DNA from: Gammaproteobacteria bacterium
Lineage (GTDB): Bacteria > Pseudomonadota > Gammaproteobacteria > Poriferisulfidales > Oxydemutatoraceae
Reading direction: 5' to 3'
Assembly: GCA_007570905.1 (NCBI GenBank)
Contig: RKSI01000111.1
Coordinates: 1-6,443, forward strand
Length of the DNA: 6,443 bases
This document shows positions 1 through 5,285 of this stretch, piece after piece (position 1 is the first letter of the stretch; every line of letters starts with the position of its first letter). The notes beneath the pieces are model-generated. The model made no database searches. It was not told the origin of the DNA and was given only the letters and a program-made list of their open reading frames with translations. Position numbers and translations under genes: made by a program.

Positions 1-652
1 CCGCGTCGCTGGCCGCCGCTTGCATCTCCGGCAACACGCGCGCCAGCGCGCCGGTGTGTTTCATCACAGCAAAAAAGATTGACGGGTGCGCCGTCGCCAG
101 CGCCTTTTCGGTCTCCTGCCAGACGCGCTCGGCGACGAGATGGTCGGCCTCGCCCGACTGCACCATCTCGCGCATCAGCGTCATCGTCGCGTCGGCGACC
201 GTGAAACCGGCGCCGTGCAGTTTTGCGGCAAAACGCGCGGCGCGCAGAATGCGAACCGGGTCCTCGGCGAAGGCCGGCGAGACATGGCGCAGCGTGCGCG
301 CCTCAAGATCATCGCGCCCGCCGTGCGGGTCCACCAGTTGGCCGGCGTCGGTGCGCGCCATCGCGTTGACGGTCAGGTCGCGGCGCGACAAATCCTGCTC
401 CAGCGTAACGCCCGGCTCGGCGTCAAAGGCAAAGCCGTGGTAGCCGCGGCCGGTCTTGCGCTCGGTGCGCGCCAGCGCGTATTCCTCGCCGCTTTCGGGG
501 TGGATGAACACCGGAAAGTGCTTGCCGACCGGCTTGAAACCGCGCGCCAGCATGTCGTCGCGCGTCGCGCCGACGACGACCCAGTCGCGTTCGCCTACGG
601 GCAGGCCGAGCAGTTCGTCGCGGACGCTGCCGCCGACGCGATAGACCTCCAT
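1..652 (-). CDS. cca: tRNA CCA-adding enzyme (CCA nucleotidyltransferase), N-terminal 217 codons
   Basis: This enzyme adds or repairs the 3'-terminal CCA of tRNAs from CTP and ATP in the cytoplasm. Translating the minus strand from the ATG at 652-650 gives an open frame to the window edge, so the C-terminal part is missing. Visible class II nucleotidyltransferase motifs are GGSVRDELLG (residues 7-16), which binds the nucleotide; E21-R22-D23 followed by WVVVG, the metal-binding strand; EEYALARTERK near residues 56-66; the RRDLTVNAMA motif; and EDPVRILRAARF with the two arginines that select CTP and ATP. The first metal carboxylate is Glu, where E. coli has Asp21. The start lies one base after the stop of the upstream dehydrogenase-like gene (TGA-C-ATG), so translation is probably coupled. 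Any C-terminal HD phosphohydrolase domain would lie outside the window. Family assignment is very secure. Confidence 0.96.
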   Translation of the reverse strand, partial: MEVYRVGGSVRDELLGLPVGERDWVVVGATRDDMLARGFKPVGKHFPVFIHPESGEEYALARTERKTGRGYHGFAFDAEPGVTLEQDLSRRDLTVNAMARTDAGQLVDPHGGRDDLEARTLRHVSPAFAEDPVRILRAARFAAKLHGAGFTVADATMTLMREMVQSGEADHLVAERVWQETEKALATAHPSIFFAVMKHTGALARVLPEMQAAASDA

Positions 653-653
653 G

Positions 654-1523
654 TCAGCGCGCCGCGCCGATGTAATCCGGCGCCACTTCCTCCATTGCGA
701 CGGCGCAGCGCCGCGCGTCGTCGCAAACGCTGTCCACCTGCAGCGACAGATAGTTGTCCATGCTGAACGGCTTGCCCGGCAGGCATTCCAGCACGCGCGC
801 CTGCATCAGCGACAGCGTGTCCGGCAGGCCGACGACATTGATGCGCCTGCCGGCCAGGTGCGCGGTGTATTCGACAATCTCGCGCAGCGACCGGTCTTGC
901 GGGCCGCACAGCGGCAGCCGCTCGCCGCCGGCGCCGTCGCCGCCGAGGCTGTCGGCCATGGCGCGCGCGACATCGCCGACGAAAACCGGCGCAAACATCG
1001 TGTCGGCGCAGGCCAGCGGAAACACGCCGGGCGCCCATTTCAGCAGCGCCGCAAAGCGGTTCAGGAACGAGTCGCCGCGCCCGAAAATCACCGACGGACG
1101 AAAACTTGTGGTGCGAATGCCGGCGGCGGCGTGCGCGCAATCCTCGCCCTCGCCTTTGGTTCGCAGATATTCGCTCGGTGCGTTGCGCGATGCGTTGAGC
1201 GCGCTGACATGCAACAGGCGCGAGACGCCGGCTTCACCGCAGGCGGCGACGATGTCCTCCACCAGTCGTATATGAACGCGGCGGAAATCATCGGCGTGAA
1301 AATGGCGCTTGTTCAGTATCCCGGCCAGGTTGACAACGCAATCGCAACCGGCGACGGCCTGCGGCAGTTGCCGCGCCGACGCGCACACGCGCCATTCAAC
1401 GCCGGCGTCGGCGGCGGCGCCTGCGCGGCGGCTGACGACGCGCACATCAACGCCGCGGCGCCGCAATTCGGCGGTCAGCGCGACGCCGACAAAACCGCCG
1501 CCGCCGATGAGCGCCGCGCGCAT
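654..1523 (-). CDS. NAD(P)-binding SDR-family protein, complex I NDUFA9-like
   Basis: This is a 289-residue atypical short-chain dehydrogenase/epimerase-fold protein. The N-terminus carries the glycine-rich nucleotide-binding loop GGGGFVG (residues 7-13). It is followed by VVNLAGIL (63-70), HVSALNA (105-111) and a Y119-x-x-x-K123 pair in the SDR active-site position. The stretches RPSVIFGRGDSFLN (142-155), MFAPVFVGDVA (176-186) and FSMDNYLSLQVDSV (253-266) are typical of the NDUFA9-like branch. In mitochondria that protein is a complex I accessory subunit with bound NADPH; the substrate and role of the bacterial proteins are poorly defined. No signal peptide is visible, so it should be cytosolic. 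The ATG at 1523-1521 has only a weak ACGAG upstream. The gene ends one base before cca, and from memory NDUFA9-like/cca pairs recur in proteobacteria. Catalytic function is not assigned. Confidence 0.9.
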   Translation of the reverse strand: MRAALIGGGGFVGVALTAELRRRGVDVRVVSRRAGAAADAGVEWRVCASARQLPQAVAGCDCVVNLAGILNKRHFHADDFRRVHIRLVEDIVAACGEAGVSRLLHVSALNASRNAPSEYLRTKGEGEDCAHAAAGIRTTSFRPSVIFGRGDSFLNRFAALLKWAPGVFPLACADTMFAPVFVGDVARAMADSLGGDGAGGERLPLCGPQDRSLREIVEYTAHLAGRRINVVGLPDTLSLMQARVLECLPGKPFSMDNYLSLQVDSVCDDARRCAVAMEEVAPDYIGAAR

Positions 1524-1647
1524 ACTCGTGAACCGGATGAACGGGATATATCCATGGAAAACCTGCCGAAGTGTGTAAGGAGAACATTAGCACAGTCGCG
1601 CGGGTGTATGGTATGGTAAATGGTTGCAGAAGACCGGACAAACCATA
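1524..1647. other. Divergent intergenic region between the NDUFA9-like gene and the TPR gene
   Basis: These 124 bases must hold the control signals for the minus-strand NDUFA9-like/cca unit and the plus-strand TPR/L,D-transpeptidase unit. The region is richer in A+T than its surroundings. It contains a perfect 10-bp palindrome (1544-1553) next to CCATGG, and a strong Shine-Dalgarno-like AAGGAG at 1577-1582 with no ATG, GTG or TTG at usable distance. A possible plus-strand promoter is TTAGCA (1587-1592) with TATGGT (1612-1617), but the 19-bp spacing is long and the match poor. I see no convincing minus-strand promoter. A 21-codon frame from the ATG at 1553 is not supported as a gene. Confidence 0.5.
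1544..1557. repeat. Small palindrome GGATATATCC abutting CCATGG
   Basis: A perfect 10-bp palindrome, GGATATATCC, occupies 1544-1553 and shares its last two bases with the 6-bp palindrome CCATGG (1552-1557). It lies 21 bases upstream of the NDUFA9-like start. Position and symmetry would suit a dimeric regulator or part of a promoter, but a palindrome this short can occur by chance. Confidence 0.3.
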
Positions 1648-2586
1648 ATGTTTCGCTTGACCAAAAACCGCCGCTGGCAGCCGGCGCCGGGCTGCCGGAT
1701 GGCGCCGGCGCTGGCGCTGGCCGCCGCCACCGCCGCCGCCGCCGATGTCGCCGCCAATGTCGCCGAGGACCCGCTGTACCGGCAGGCGCTGGAGCAGTTT
1801 GACGCCGGCGACCTGGAAGGGTCGCACCGCCTGTTCAAGCAACTTGAAGAAGACCACCCGGACAACCCCGGCATTCTCAACAACCTCGGCATCATCGCCG
1901 CCCGCCTCGGCCAGTTTGACCTGGCGGCGCGGCTGCTGGAAAAGGCCATCGCCACCGACCCGGCCATCGCCACAAGCCACCGCAACCTGCGCGCGCTGTA
2001 CGCGCACCAGGCGTCGCAGGCGTACAAGCGCGCGCTGTCGCTCGACTCGGTTGAAGTCGCCGCGCCGCAGTACGAGGCGGTCGGCGCCGCCGCTGCGATG
2101 ACGGCGACCGCCGCGATGCCGGCTGCGGCGACAGCGACCGCCGCGCTGTCCGATGCCGTGCTGGCGGCGACGGAACTGGAAAAGCCGCTGATTGAGGAGC
2201 CGGAAGAGCCGCCGGCGCCGGTGCGCGACGCCAAAGACGACGACGAGATGATTGCCGCGAGCATAGAGCGCTGGGCGCAGGCCTGGGCAGGCAAGAATCT
2301 GGACGGCTATTTCGCCAGTTACGCGCCCGATTACCGGCCACGCACCGGCGCCGATCACCAGAGTTGGCGGCGCCAGCGCCGCGAGCGCATACTCGGGCCG
2401 CGCCGCATCAGCGTTGAAATCTCCAACCTCGCCATCCGCGACAACGACGGCGATTCGGCCAATGTCGTCTTCCAGCAGGCCTACCGCTCCAACCTTCTGT
2501 CCAGCACCGTTATTAAGCGCATGTCGCTGAAAAACACCGGCGACGGCTGGAAAATTACGCGCGAGCGCGTCATCCGGCGTCAATGA
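1648..2586 (+). CDS. Exported TPR protein with NTF2-like (Cds6-type) C-terminal domain
   Basis: The product is 312 residues from the ATG at 1648. A basic N-terminus (R3, K6, R8, R9) precedes an Ala/Leu-rich core (about 19-32) ending in AAAAD, which looks like a signal peptide and places the protein in the periplasm. Residues about 42-115 form TPR-like helices with the motifs ALEQFDAGDLEGSHRLF and NNLGIIAARLGQFDLAARLL. A low-complexity Ala/Thr linker (145-177) and an acidic Pro/Glu stretch (178-200) follow. Residues about 200-312 resemble an NTF2-like domain, with W209, W213, YAPDYR and a closing GDGWKITRE. No catalytic domain is present, so it may be a scaffold or partner. It overlaps the next gene by ATGA, and that gene ends in the same type of domain. 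An in-frame TTG at 1624 would add eight residues; the ATG keeps the charged n-region at the front, though neither start has a good ribosome binding site. Confidence 0.85.
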   Translation: MFRLTKNRRWQPAPGCRMAPALALAAATAAAADVAANVAEDPLYRQALEQFDAGDLEGSHRLFKQLEEDHPDNPGILNNLGIIAARLGQFDLAARLLEKAIATDPAIATSHRNLRALYAHQASQAYKRALSLDSVEVAAPQYEAVGAAAAMTATAAMPAAATATAALSDAVLAATELEKPLIEEPEEPPAPVRDAKDDDEMIAASIERWAQAWAGKNLDGYFASYAPDYRPRTGADHQSWRRQRRERILGPRRISVEISNLAIRDNDGDSANVVFQQAYRSNLLSSTVIKRMSLKNTGDGWKITRERVIRRQ

Positions 2587-3890
2587 AAAAGATGAACACC
2601 AACGCAAACACAGGCATTGGAACGGCGGCGGCGATTATCGTCTGCCTGTGGCTGGCGCAGGCGCACGCGGCGCCGGACAGCACACCAAACGGCACACTCA
2701 ACGGCGCGCCAAACAACGCACCGGACAACGCACCCGGCAATGCGCCCGACGGCACACCAAACGACACACCAAACAGCGCGCCCATCATTGGCGCGGTCGC
2801 AAGGGAGCAGGCCGAAGTGGAACTCAACCGCGCGATTGAAGCGCTGGTTTCGGGCCGCCGCCACGAGGCGCTGGAAACGCTGTCCGGCCTGCTTGAACGG
2901 CATCCGAACTTCCGCATTGCGGCGGTGGCCTACGCCGACCTGCTGGCGGCGCAGGCGCAGCAACAGACGCTGCTGCCGCTCGGCGGCGGCGCCAAACGCC
3001 GCCTCGCCGAATTGCTGGAAGAGGCGAAGGCGCGCGTGCGCCACCGCCCCGCAAACGACGGGCATCTGCCCGCCAACATCGTGCAACTCTCCGACCGCCA
3101 CCGCCACGCGCTGCTGTTTGACGCGGCGCGCTCGCGCCTGTATCTGTTTGAGAACCACCGCGACGCGCCGCTGCTGGTCGCCGATTACTACGCCTCCTAC
3201 GGCAAGGGCGGCATGGACAAGAACAGCGAGGGCGACAACCGCACGCCGACCGGCGTCTATCGCATCACCAGCCGTCTCGACGACGACGGCCTCGCCGAAC
3301 TCTACGGCGCCGGCGCCTGGCCGCTTAATTATCCGAACGCATGGGACCGCGCCCACCGCCGCAGTGGTCACGGCATCTGGCTGCACGGCGTGCCGCGCAT
3401 CACCTACAGCCGCCCGCCGCAGGCGAGCCGCGGCTGCATCGTCGCCAGCAACGAGGTCATCGGCGAACTCCGGCAGATGAAACTCGGCGACGCGCCGGTG
3501 ATACTGGCGAACGATGTCGCGTGGCTTGAACGCGGGGACTGGCGGCGGCGGCGCGACGGCCTGCTGAACGCCATCCGCCAATGGCAGGACGACTGGCAAA
3601 GCATGGATGTCGAGAAATACCTCGCGCACTACTCCGGCGACTACCGCGACGCCAAACAGGATTACCGGCAGATGACGGCGCGCACGCGGCGCAACGCGCG
3701 CGCCAAGACCTTCATCAAGGTCGGCGTCGGCGAGATTGACCTGCTGATGTATTCACAAACGCCGGAATTGTTCGTCGCGCACTTTGACCAGGACTACCGC
3801 AGCAACAACTACAACATCGCCTACCGCAAGCAGCAGTTCTGGAAGAAGGAAAACGGCGCCTGGAAAATCGTCTTTGAGGGCCGCGTGTGA
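2583..3890 (+). CDS. Periplasmic L,D-transpeptidase (YkuD fold) with NTF2-like C-terminal domain
   Basis: The product is 435 residues and is predicted to act on peptidoglycan in the periplasm, where this family forms 3-3 cross-links or attaches or removes stem-peptide partners. A signal peptide (core AAAIIVCLWLAQ, cleavage after AHA at residue 29) is followed by a Pro/Asn tetrapeptide repeat (33-67), TPR-like helices (about 75-125), the YkuD domain (about 165-312) and an NTF2-like domain (about 325-435). The catalytic core shows HGIWLHG with H268 and SRGCI with the nucleophile C285. GDNRTPTGVYRI (217-228) is the usual substrate-strand motif. SRGCIV differs from the common SHGCIR. C21 is not in a lipobox, so it is not a lipoprotein. 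The start is set by the ATGA overlap with the TPR gene, so the pair is probably one transcript with coupled translation. The exact reaction (cross-linking, anchoring or cleavage) cannot be told from sequence. Confidence 0.93.
   Translation: MKKMNTNANTGIGTAAAIIVCLWLAQAHAAPDSTPNGTLNGAPNNAPDNAPGNAPDGTPNDTPNSAPIIGAVAREQAEVELNRAIEALVSGRRHEALETLSGLLERHPNFRIAAVAYADLLAAQAQQQTLLPLGGGAKRRLAELLEEAKARVRHRPANDGHLPANIVQLSDRHRHALLFDAARSRLYLFENHRDAPLLVADYYASYGKGGMDKNSEGDNRTPTGVYRITSRLDDDGLAELYGAGAWPLNYPNAWDRAHRRSGHGIWLHGVPRITYSRPPQASRGCIVASNEVIGELRQMKLGDAPVILANDVAWLERGDWRRRRDGLLNAIRQWQDDWQSMDVEKYLAHYSGDYRDAKQDYRQMTARTRRNARAKTFIKVGVGEIDLLMYSQTPELFVAHFDQDYRSNNYNIAYRKQQFWKKENGAWKIVFEGRV
2679..2783 (+). repeat. 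12-bp in-frame tandem repeat coding for a [S/G/N/D]-[T/A]-P-[N/D/G] linker
   Basis: Eight consecutive 12-base units plus a partial ninth encode the tetrapeptides STPN, GTLN, GAPN, NAPD, NAPG, NAPD, GTPN, DTPN and SAP. Units are imperfect; GGCACACCAAAC and GACACACCAAAC are nearly identical. The array begins three residues after the predicted signal peptide cleavage site of the L,D-transpeptidase and would form a flexible, extended tether. Codons in it (ACA, CCA, GCA) differ from the ACC/ACG, CCG and GCG/GCC preferred in the surrounding gene. Unit loss or gain would keep the reading frame. Confidence 0.9.
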
Positions 3891-3894
3891 GCGC

Positions 3895-3930
3895 CTGAAC
3901 GCCCGGCGCGTCCGGGCGCCCGCCGTTCAG
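3895..3930. terminator. Imperfect inverted repeat between convergent genes, candidate bidirectional terminator
   Basis: Outer arms CTGAACG (3895-3901) and CGTTCAG (3924-3930) are exact complements. Inside them, GGCGC (3905-3909) pairs with GCGCC (3916-3920) around a six-base loop, separated from the outer stem by a three-by-three internal mismatch. An alternative inner hairpin is GCCCGG (3901-3906) with CCGGGC (3912-3917). It starts five bases after the L,D-transpeptidase stop and includes the stop of the opposing M14 gene. No T-run follows on either strand, so it is not a textbook intrinsic terminator; Rho-assisted termination or 3'-end protection of both mRNAs is possible. Confidence 0.5.
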
Positions 3931-4790
3931 CCGCGCGCGCGGATATTCAGCCGCAGCCAGCGCACCAGATCCACCCAGATGGTTCGCAAGTCGCCGTCGC
4001 TCGGCATCCGCCTGGACGACGCCAGTTCTATCGTCAGCACCGGAATCCCCAGGTCTTCGCCGGCGTAGCGCCCAAGCGACCCCGGAAAGGTCGGCAAATC
4101 AAGAAACGGCAGCGGCCCGAGTCCCGCAGGCGGCGCGATGCCCGCCGGGCCGTCGTAGTCCACCACGCCGTAAGGCGCGTGCACCGAGACGATGACATCG
4201 GGCCTGAAAGAGCGGATTTCGCCGGCCAGCCAGCGCGTCTCGCTCTCGCTTTCGGCGCGCGGGCCGGGGTAGCGGCGGCGGTCGCCGCCGGCGTGGTTGC
4301 GCCAGTAATGCAGCGCCTTTTCATTCCAGTCCCTGCTCGCCAGGTTGCGGTTGAGGTCGGCGCCGCCGCCGTTCGGGCGCACCGCCGGACTTTCCAGCAG
4401 GCCGTCGGGATTGACCGCCGGCGCGATGCGCCAGTGAAACAGGCCGGAATGATGGCGGTCGAGAATTTCCATCCACTTGAATACGACGCTGAACGACGCA
4501 TATTCGTCGCCGTGCGTGCCGCCAATCAGCAGCACGCGCGCGTTCGGCTTGCGCGCGCCGAGCGGCGGGTATTCCTTGTAGAGCAGCGCCAGGCCGCCGC
4601 TCGTGCGCACGCCGCTTTCAACGAGGCCGCGGTCGAGGCACTCGGCCACCGACACCGACGACAATTTGCCGCCTATCAGACGGCAGACCTCGGCGGCGCC
4701 TGCGGACGCGGCGGCGGCGGCGGGCGGCGCCGCTAACGCCGCCAGCAGCGCCGCCGGCGCCCAAAACTGAAAAAACGGGAAGTTGACCAT
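3927..4790 (-). CDS. Exported M14-family zinc peptidase, murein peptide amidase-like
   Basis: The product is 287 residues from the ATG at 4790-4788. A hydrophobic start (PFFQFWAPAALLAALAAPPAA) looks like a signal peptide, though it has no positive charge in front. C36 and C51 could form a disulfide in the mature protein. The M14 zinc site is complete: H93 and E96 in GGTHGDE, and H204 in SVHAPYG. NPDG (127-130) and ADLNRN (144-149) form the substrate pocket, and E255 in LTIELASS is the likely catalytic glutamate. The sequence resembles MpaA-like enzymes, which cut the gamma-D-Glu-diaminopimelate bond in murein peptides; E. coli MpaA is cytoplasmic, whereas this one appears exported. It converges on the L,D-transpeptidase gene and diverges from trxA. 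An in-frame GTG at 4799 could be an alternative start. Substrate is inferred from family and context. Confidence 0.88.
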   Translation of the reverse strand: MVNFPFFQFWAPAALLAALAAPPAAAAASAGAAEVCRLIGGKLSSVSVAECLDRGLVESGVRTSGGLALLYKEYPPLGARKPNARVLLIGGTHGDEYASFSVVFKWMEILDRHHSGLFHWRIAPAVNPDGLLESPAVRPNGGGADLNRNLASRDWNEKALHYWRNHAGGDRRRYPGPRAESESETRWLAGEIRSFRPDVIVSVHAPYGVVDYDGPAGIAPPAGLGPLPFLDLPTFPGSLGRYAGEDLGIPVLTIELASSRRMPSDGDLRTIWVDLVRWLRLNIRARG

Positions 4791-4817
4791 TACAATCACG
4801 CGGAATTTTTATATACT
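4790..4817 (+). promoter_or_regulatory. Predicted trxA promoter
   Basis: TATACT (4812-4817) matches the sigma-70 -10 box at five of six positions, with a weak TTACAA (4790-4795) 16 bp upstream. The -10 box ends nine bases before the trxA ATG, so transcription would start within about four bases of it or at its A. No Shine-Dalgarno sequence precedes the ATG, which fits a leaderless or nearly leaderless message. Confidence 0.5.
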
Positions 4818-4836
4818 ACAACCATTATGGCAACAA
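4808..4836 (-). promoter_or_regulatory. Predicted promoter of the M14 peptidase gene, overlapping the trxA promoter
   Basis: Read on the minus strand, TTGTTG (4836-4831) is followed after 17 bp by TATAAA (4813-4808). The -10 box matches five of six positions and the -35 box three of six. The -35 box lies inside the first codons of trxA, and the -10 box shares two bases with the trxA -10 box on the other strand. Transcription would begin around 4801, only some 10 bases before the ATG at 4790. Confidence 0.45.
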
Positions 4837-5159
4837 ACGAGCACATTGCCAGCACCAGCGACGCCGATTTCCAGCGCGAGGTGCTGGAATCCGACATTCC
4901 GGTGCTGGTGGATTTCTGGGCCGAGTGGTGCGGGCCGTGCAAGACCATCAGCCCGCTGCTTGAGGAAATCGCGCCCGAATACGAGGGCCGCCTGAAGATC
5001 GTCAAACTGGATGTGGACGCCAACCCCGACACGCCGCCGCGCTTCGGCATTCGCGGCATTCCGACGCTGCTGCTGTTCAAGAACGGCAATGTCGAGAACA
5101 CCAGCGTCGGCGCCGTTACGCGCTCGCAGTTGACGGCCTTCATCGACCAGACCCTCTGA
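4827..5159 (+). CDS. trxA: Thioredoxin
   Basis: This is a 110-residue cytosolic thioredoxin that reduces protein disulfides and is itself recharged by thioredoxin reductase and NADPH. The active site WCGPC is at residues 34-38. The buried Asp (D29), Lys (K60) and cis-proline (P79 in GIRGIPT) are all in place, and VDFWAEWCGPCK and GIPTLLLFKNG match E. coli TrxA. Length is that of the classic single-domain protein (E. coli 109), with no signal peptide. The start is fixed by family length and by the ATG right after the predicted promoter; there is no ribosome binding site in front. It diverges from the M14 gene with a 36-bp gap and lies upstream of rho in the same direction, the arrangement known in E. 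coli. Confidence 0.98.
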   Translation: MATNEHIASTSDADFQREVLESDIPVLVDFWAEWCGPCKTISPLLEEIAPEYEGRLKIVKLDVDANPDTPPRFGIRGIPTLLLFKNGNVENTSVGAVTRSQLTAFIDQTL

Positions 5160-5178
5160 CGCCGCGCGCAACCGTTCA

Positions 5179-5190
5179 GACACCCGTGTC
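5179..5190. repeat. Short inverted repeat GACAC-CC-GTGTC downstream of trxA
   Basis: Perfect 5-bp arms (5179-5183 and 5186-5190) flank CC, 20 bases after the trxA stop and six bases upstream of the predicted rho -35 box. It could be an operator at the rho promoter or a weak 3' hairpin for trxA; no T-run follows. GTGTCA occurs again at 5215-5220, next to the -10 box. Confidence 0.35.
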
Positions 5191-5195
5191 ACCGC

Positions 5196-5224
5196 TTGAA
5201 ATGCGGGCGGCGGCGTGTCATACT
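5196..5224 (+). promoter_or_regulatory. Predicted rho promoter
   Basis: TTGAAA (5196-5201, four of six to the sigma-70 consensus) and CATACT (5219-5224, four of six) are separated by exactly 17 bp. The expected transcription start is near 5231, giving a leader of about 77 bases before the rho start. Its presence suggests rho can be expressed apart from trxA, as in E. coli, though read-through from trxA is also possible. Confidence 0.55.
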
Positions 5225-5227
5225 GGC

Positions 5228-5285
5228 GGCGCACCCGCGAAGGTGCGCCTGATTCCGCCCTCCCACCGGCCCCGATAGCGGGCCG
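5228..5285 (+). promoter_or_regulatory. Rho mRNA leader with two GC-rich hairpins
   Basis: The first hairpin has perfect 8-bp arms, GGCGCACC (5228-5235) and GGTGCGCC (5242-5249), around the loop CGCGAA. The second has 6-bp arms, CGGCCC (5267-5272) and GGGCCG (5280-5285), around a seven-base loop. The first begins near the predicted transcription start and the second ends 22 bases before the rho ATG. The bases between them (5250-5266) are C/T-rich. E. coli rho is autoregulated through termination in its leader, so a similar role is possible. Neither hairpin is followed by a T-run. Confidence 0.5.

Noticed and set aside
86..766. 226-codon plus-strand open frame
   Set aside because: It lies antisense to cca and the end of the NDUFA9-like gene, is Arg/Ala-rich and has no recognisable motif; long antisense frames are expected at this base composition.
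1553..1618. 21-codon plus-strand frame as a possible leader peptide
   Set aside because: No good ribosome binding site, no regulatory codon run, and its sequence is part of a longer antisense shadow frame.
651..1619. 322-codon plus-strand open frame
   Set aside because: Antisense shadow of the NDUFA9-like gene, whose own frame carries clear family motifs.
1719..1755. GCC-rich trinucleotide run near the start of the TPR gene
   Set aside because: It simply codes for the Ala-rich hydrophobic core and end of the signal peptide in a GC-rich genome; it is interrupted and not a clean microsatellite.
1447..2607. 386-codon minus-strand open frame
   Set aside because: Antisense to the TPR gene; the composition is a mirror of that gene's codon bias and no domain is visible.
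2641..2650. Lipobox at C21 of the L,D-transpeptidase
   Set aside because: The residues before the cysteine (I-I-V) do not fit the lipobox consensus, and a signal peptidase I site (AHA) follows eight residues later.
2580..3629. 349-codon minus-strand open frame
   Set aside because: Antisense to the L,D-transpeptidase gene; the repetitive Val/Cys/Ala segment is just the reverse reading of the 12-bp repeat.
4179..4736. 185-codon plus-strand open frame
   Set aside because: Antisense to the M14 peptidase gene, which has a complete zinc site; no motif in the plus-strand reading.
5228..5249. 8-bp hairpin as an intrinsic terminator of trxA
   Set aside because: There is no T-run after it and it falls at the predicted start of the rho transcript, so a leader element fits better.
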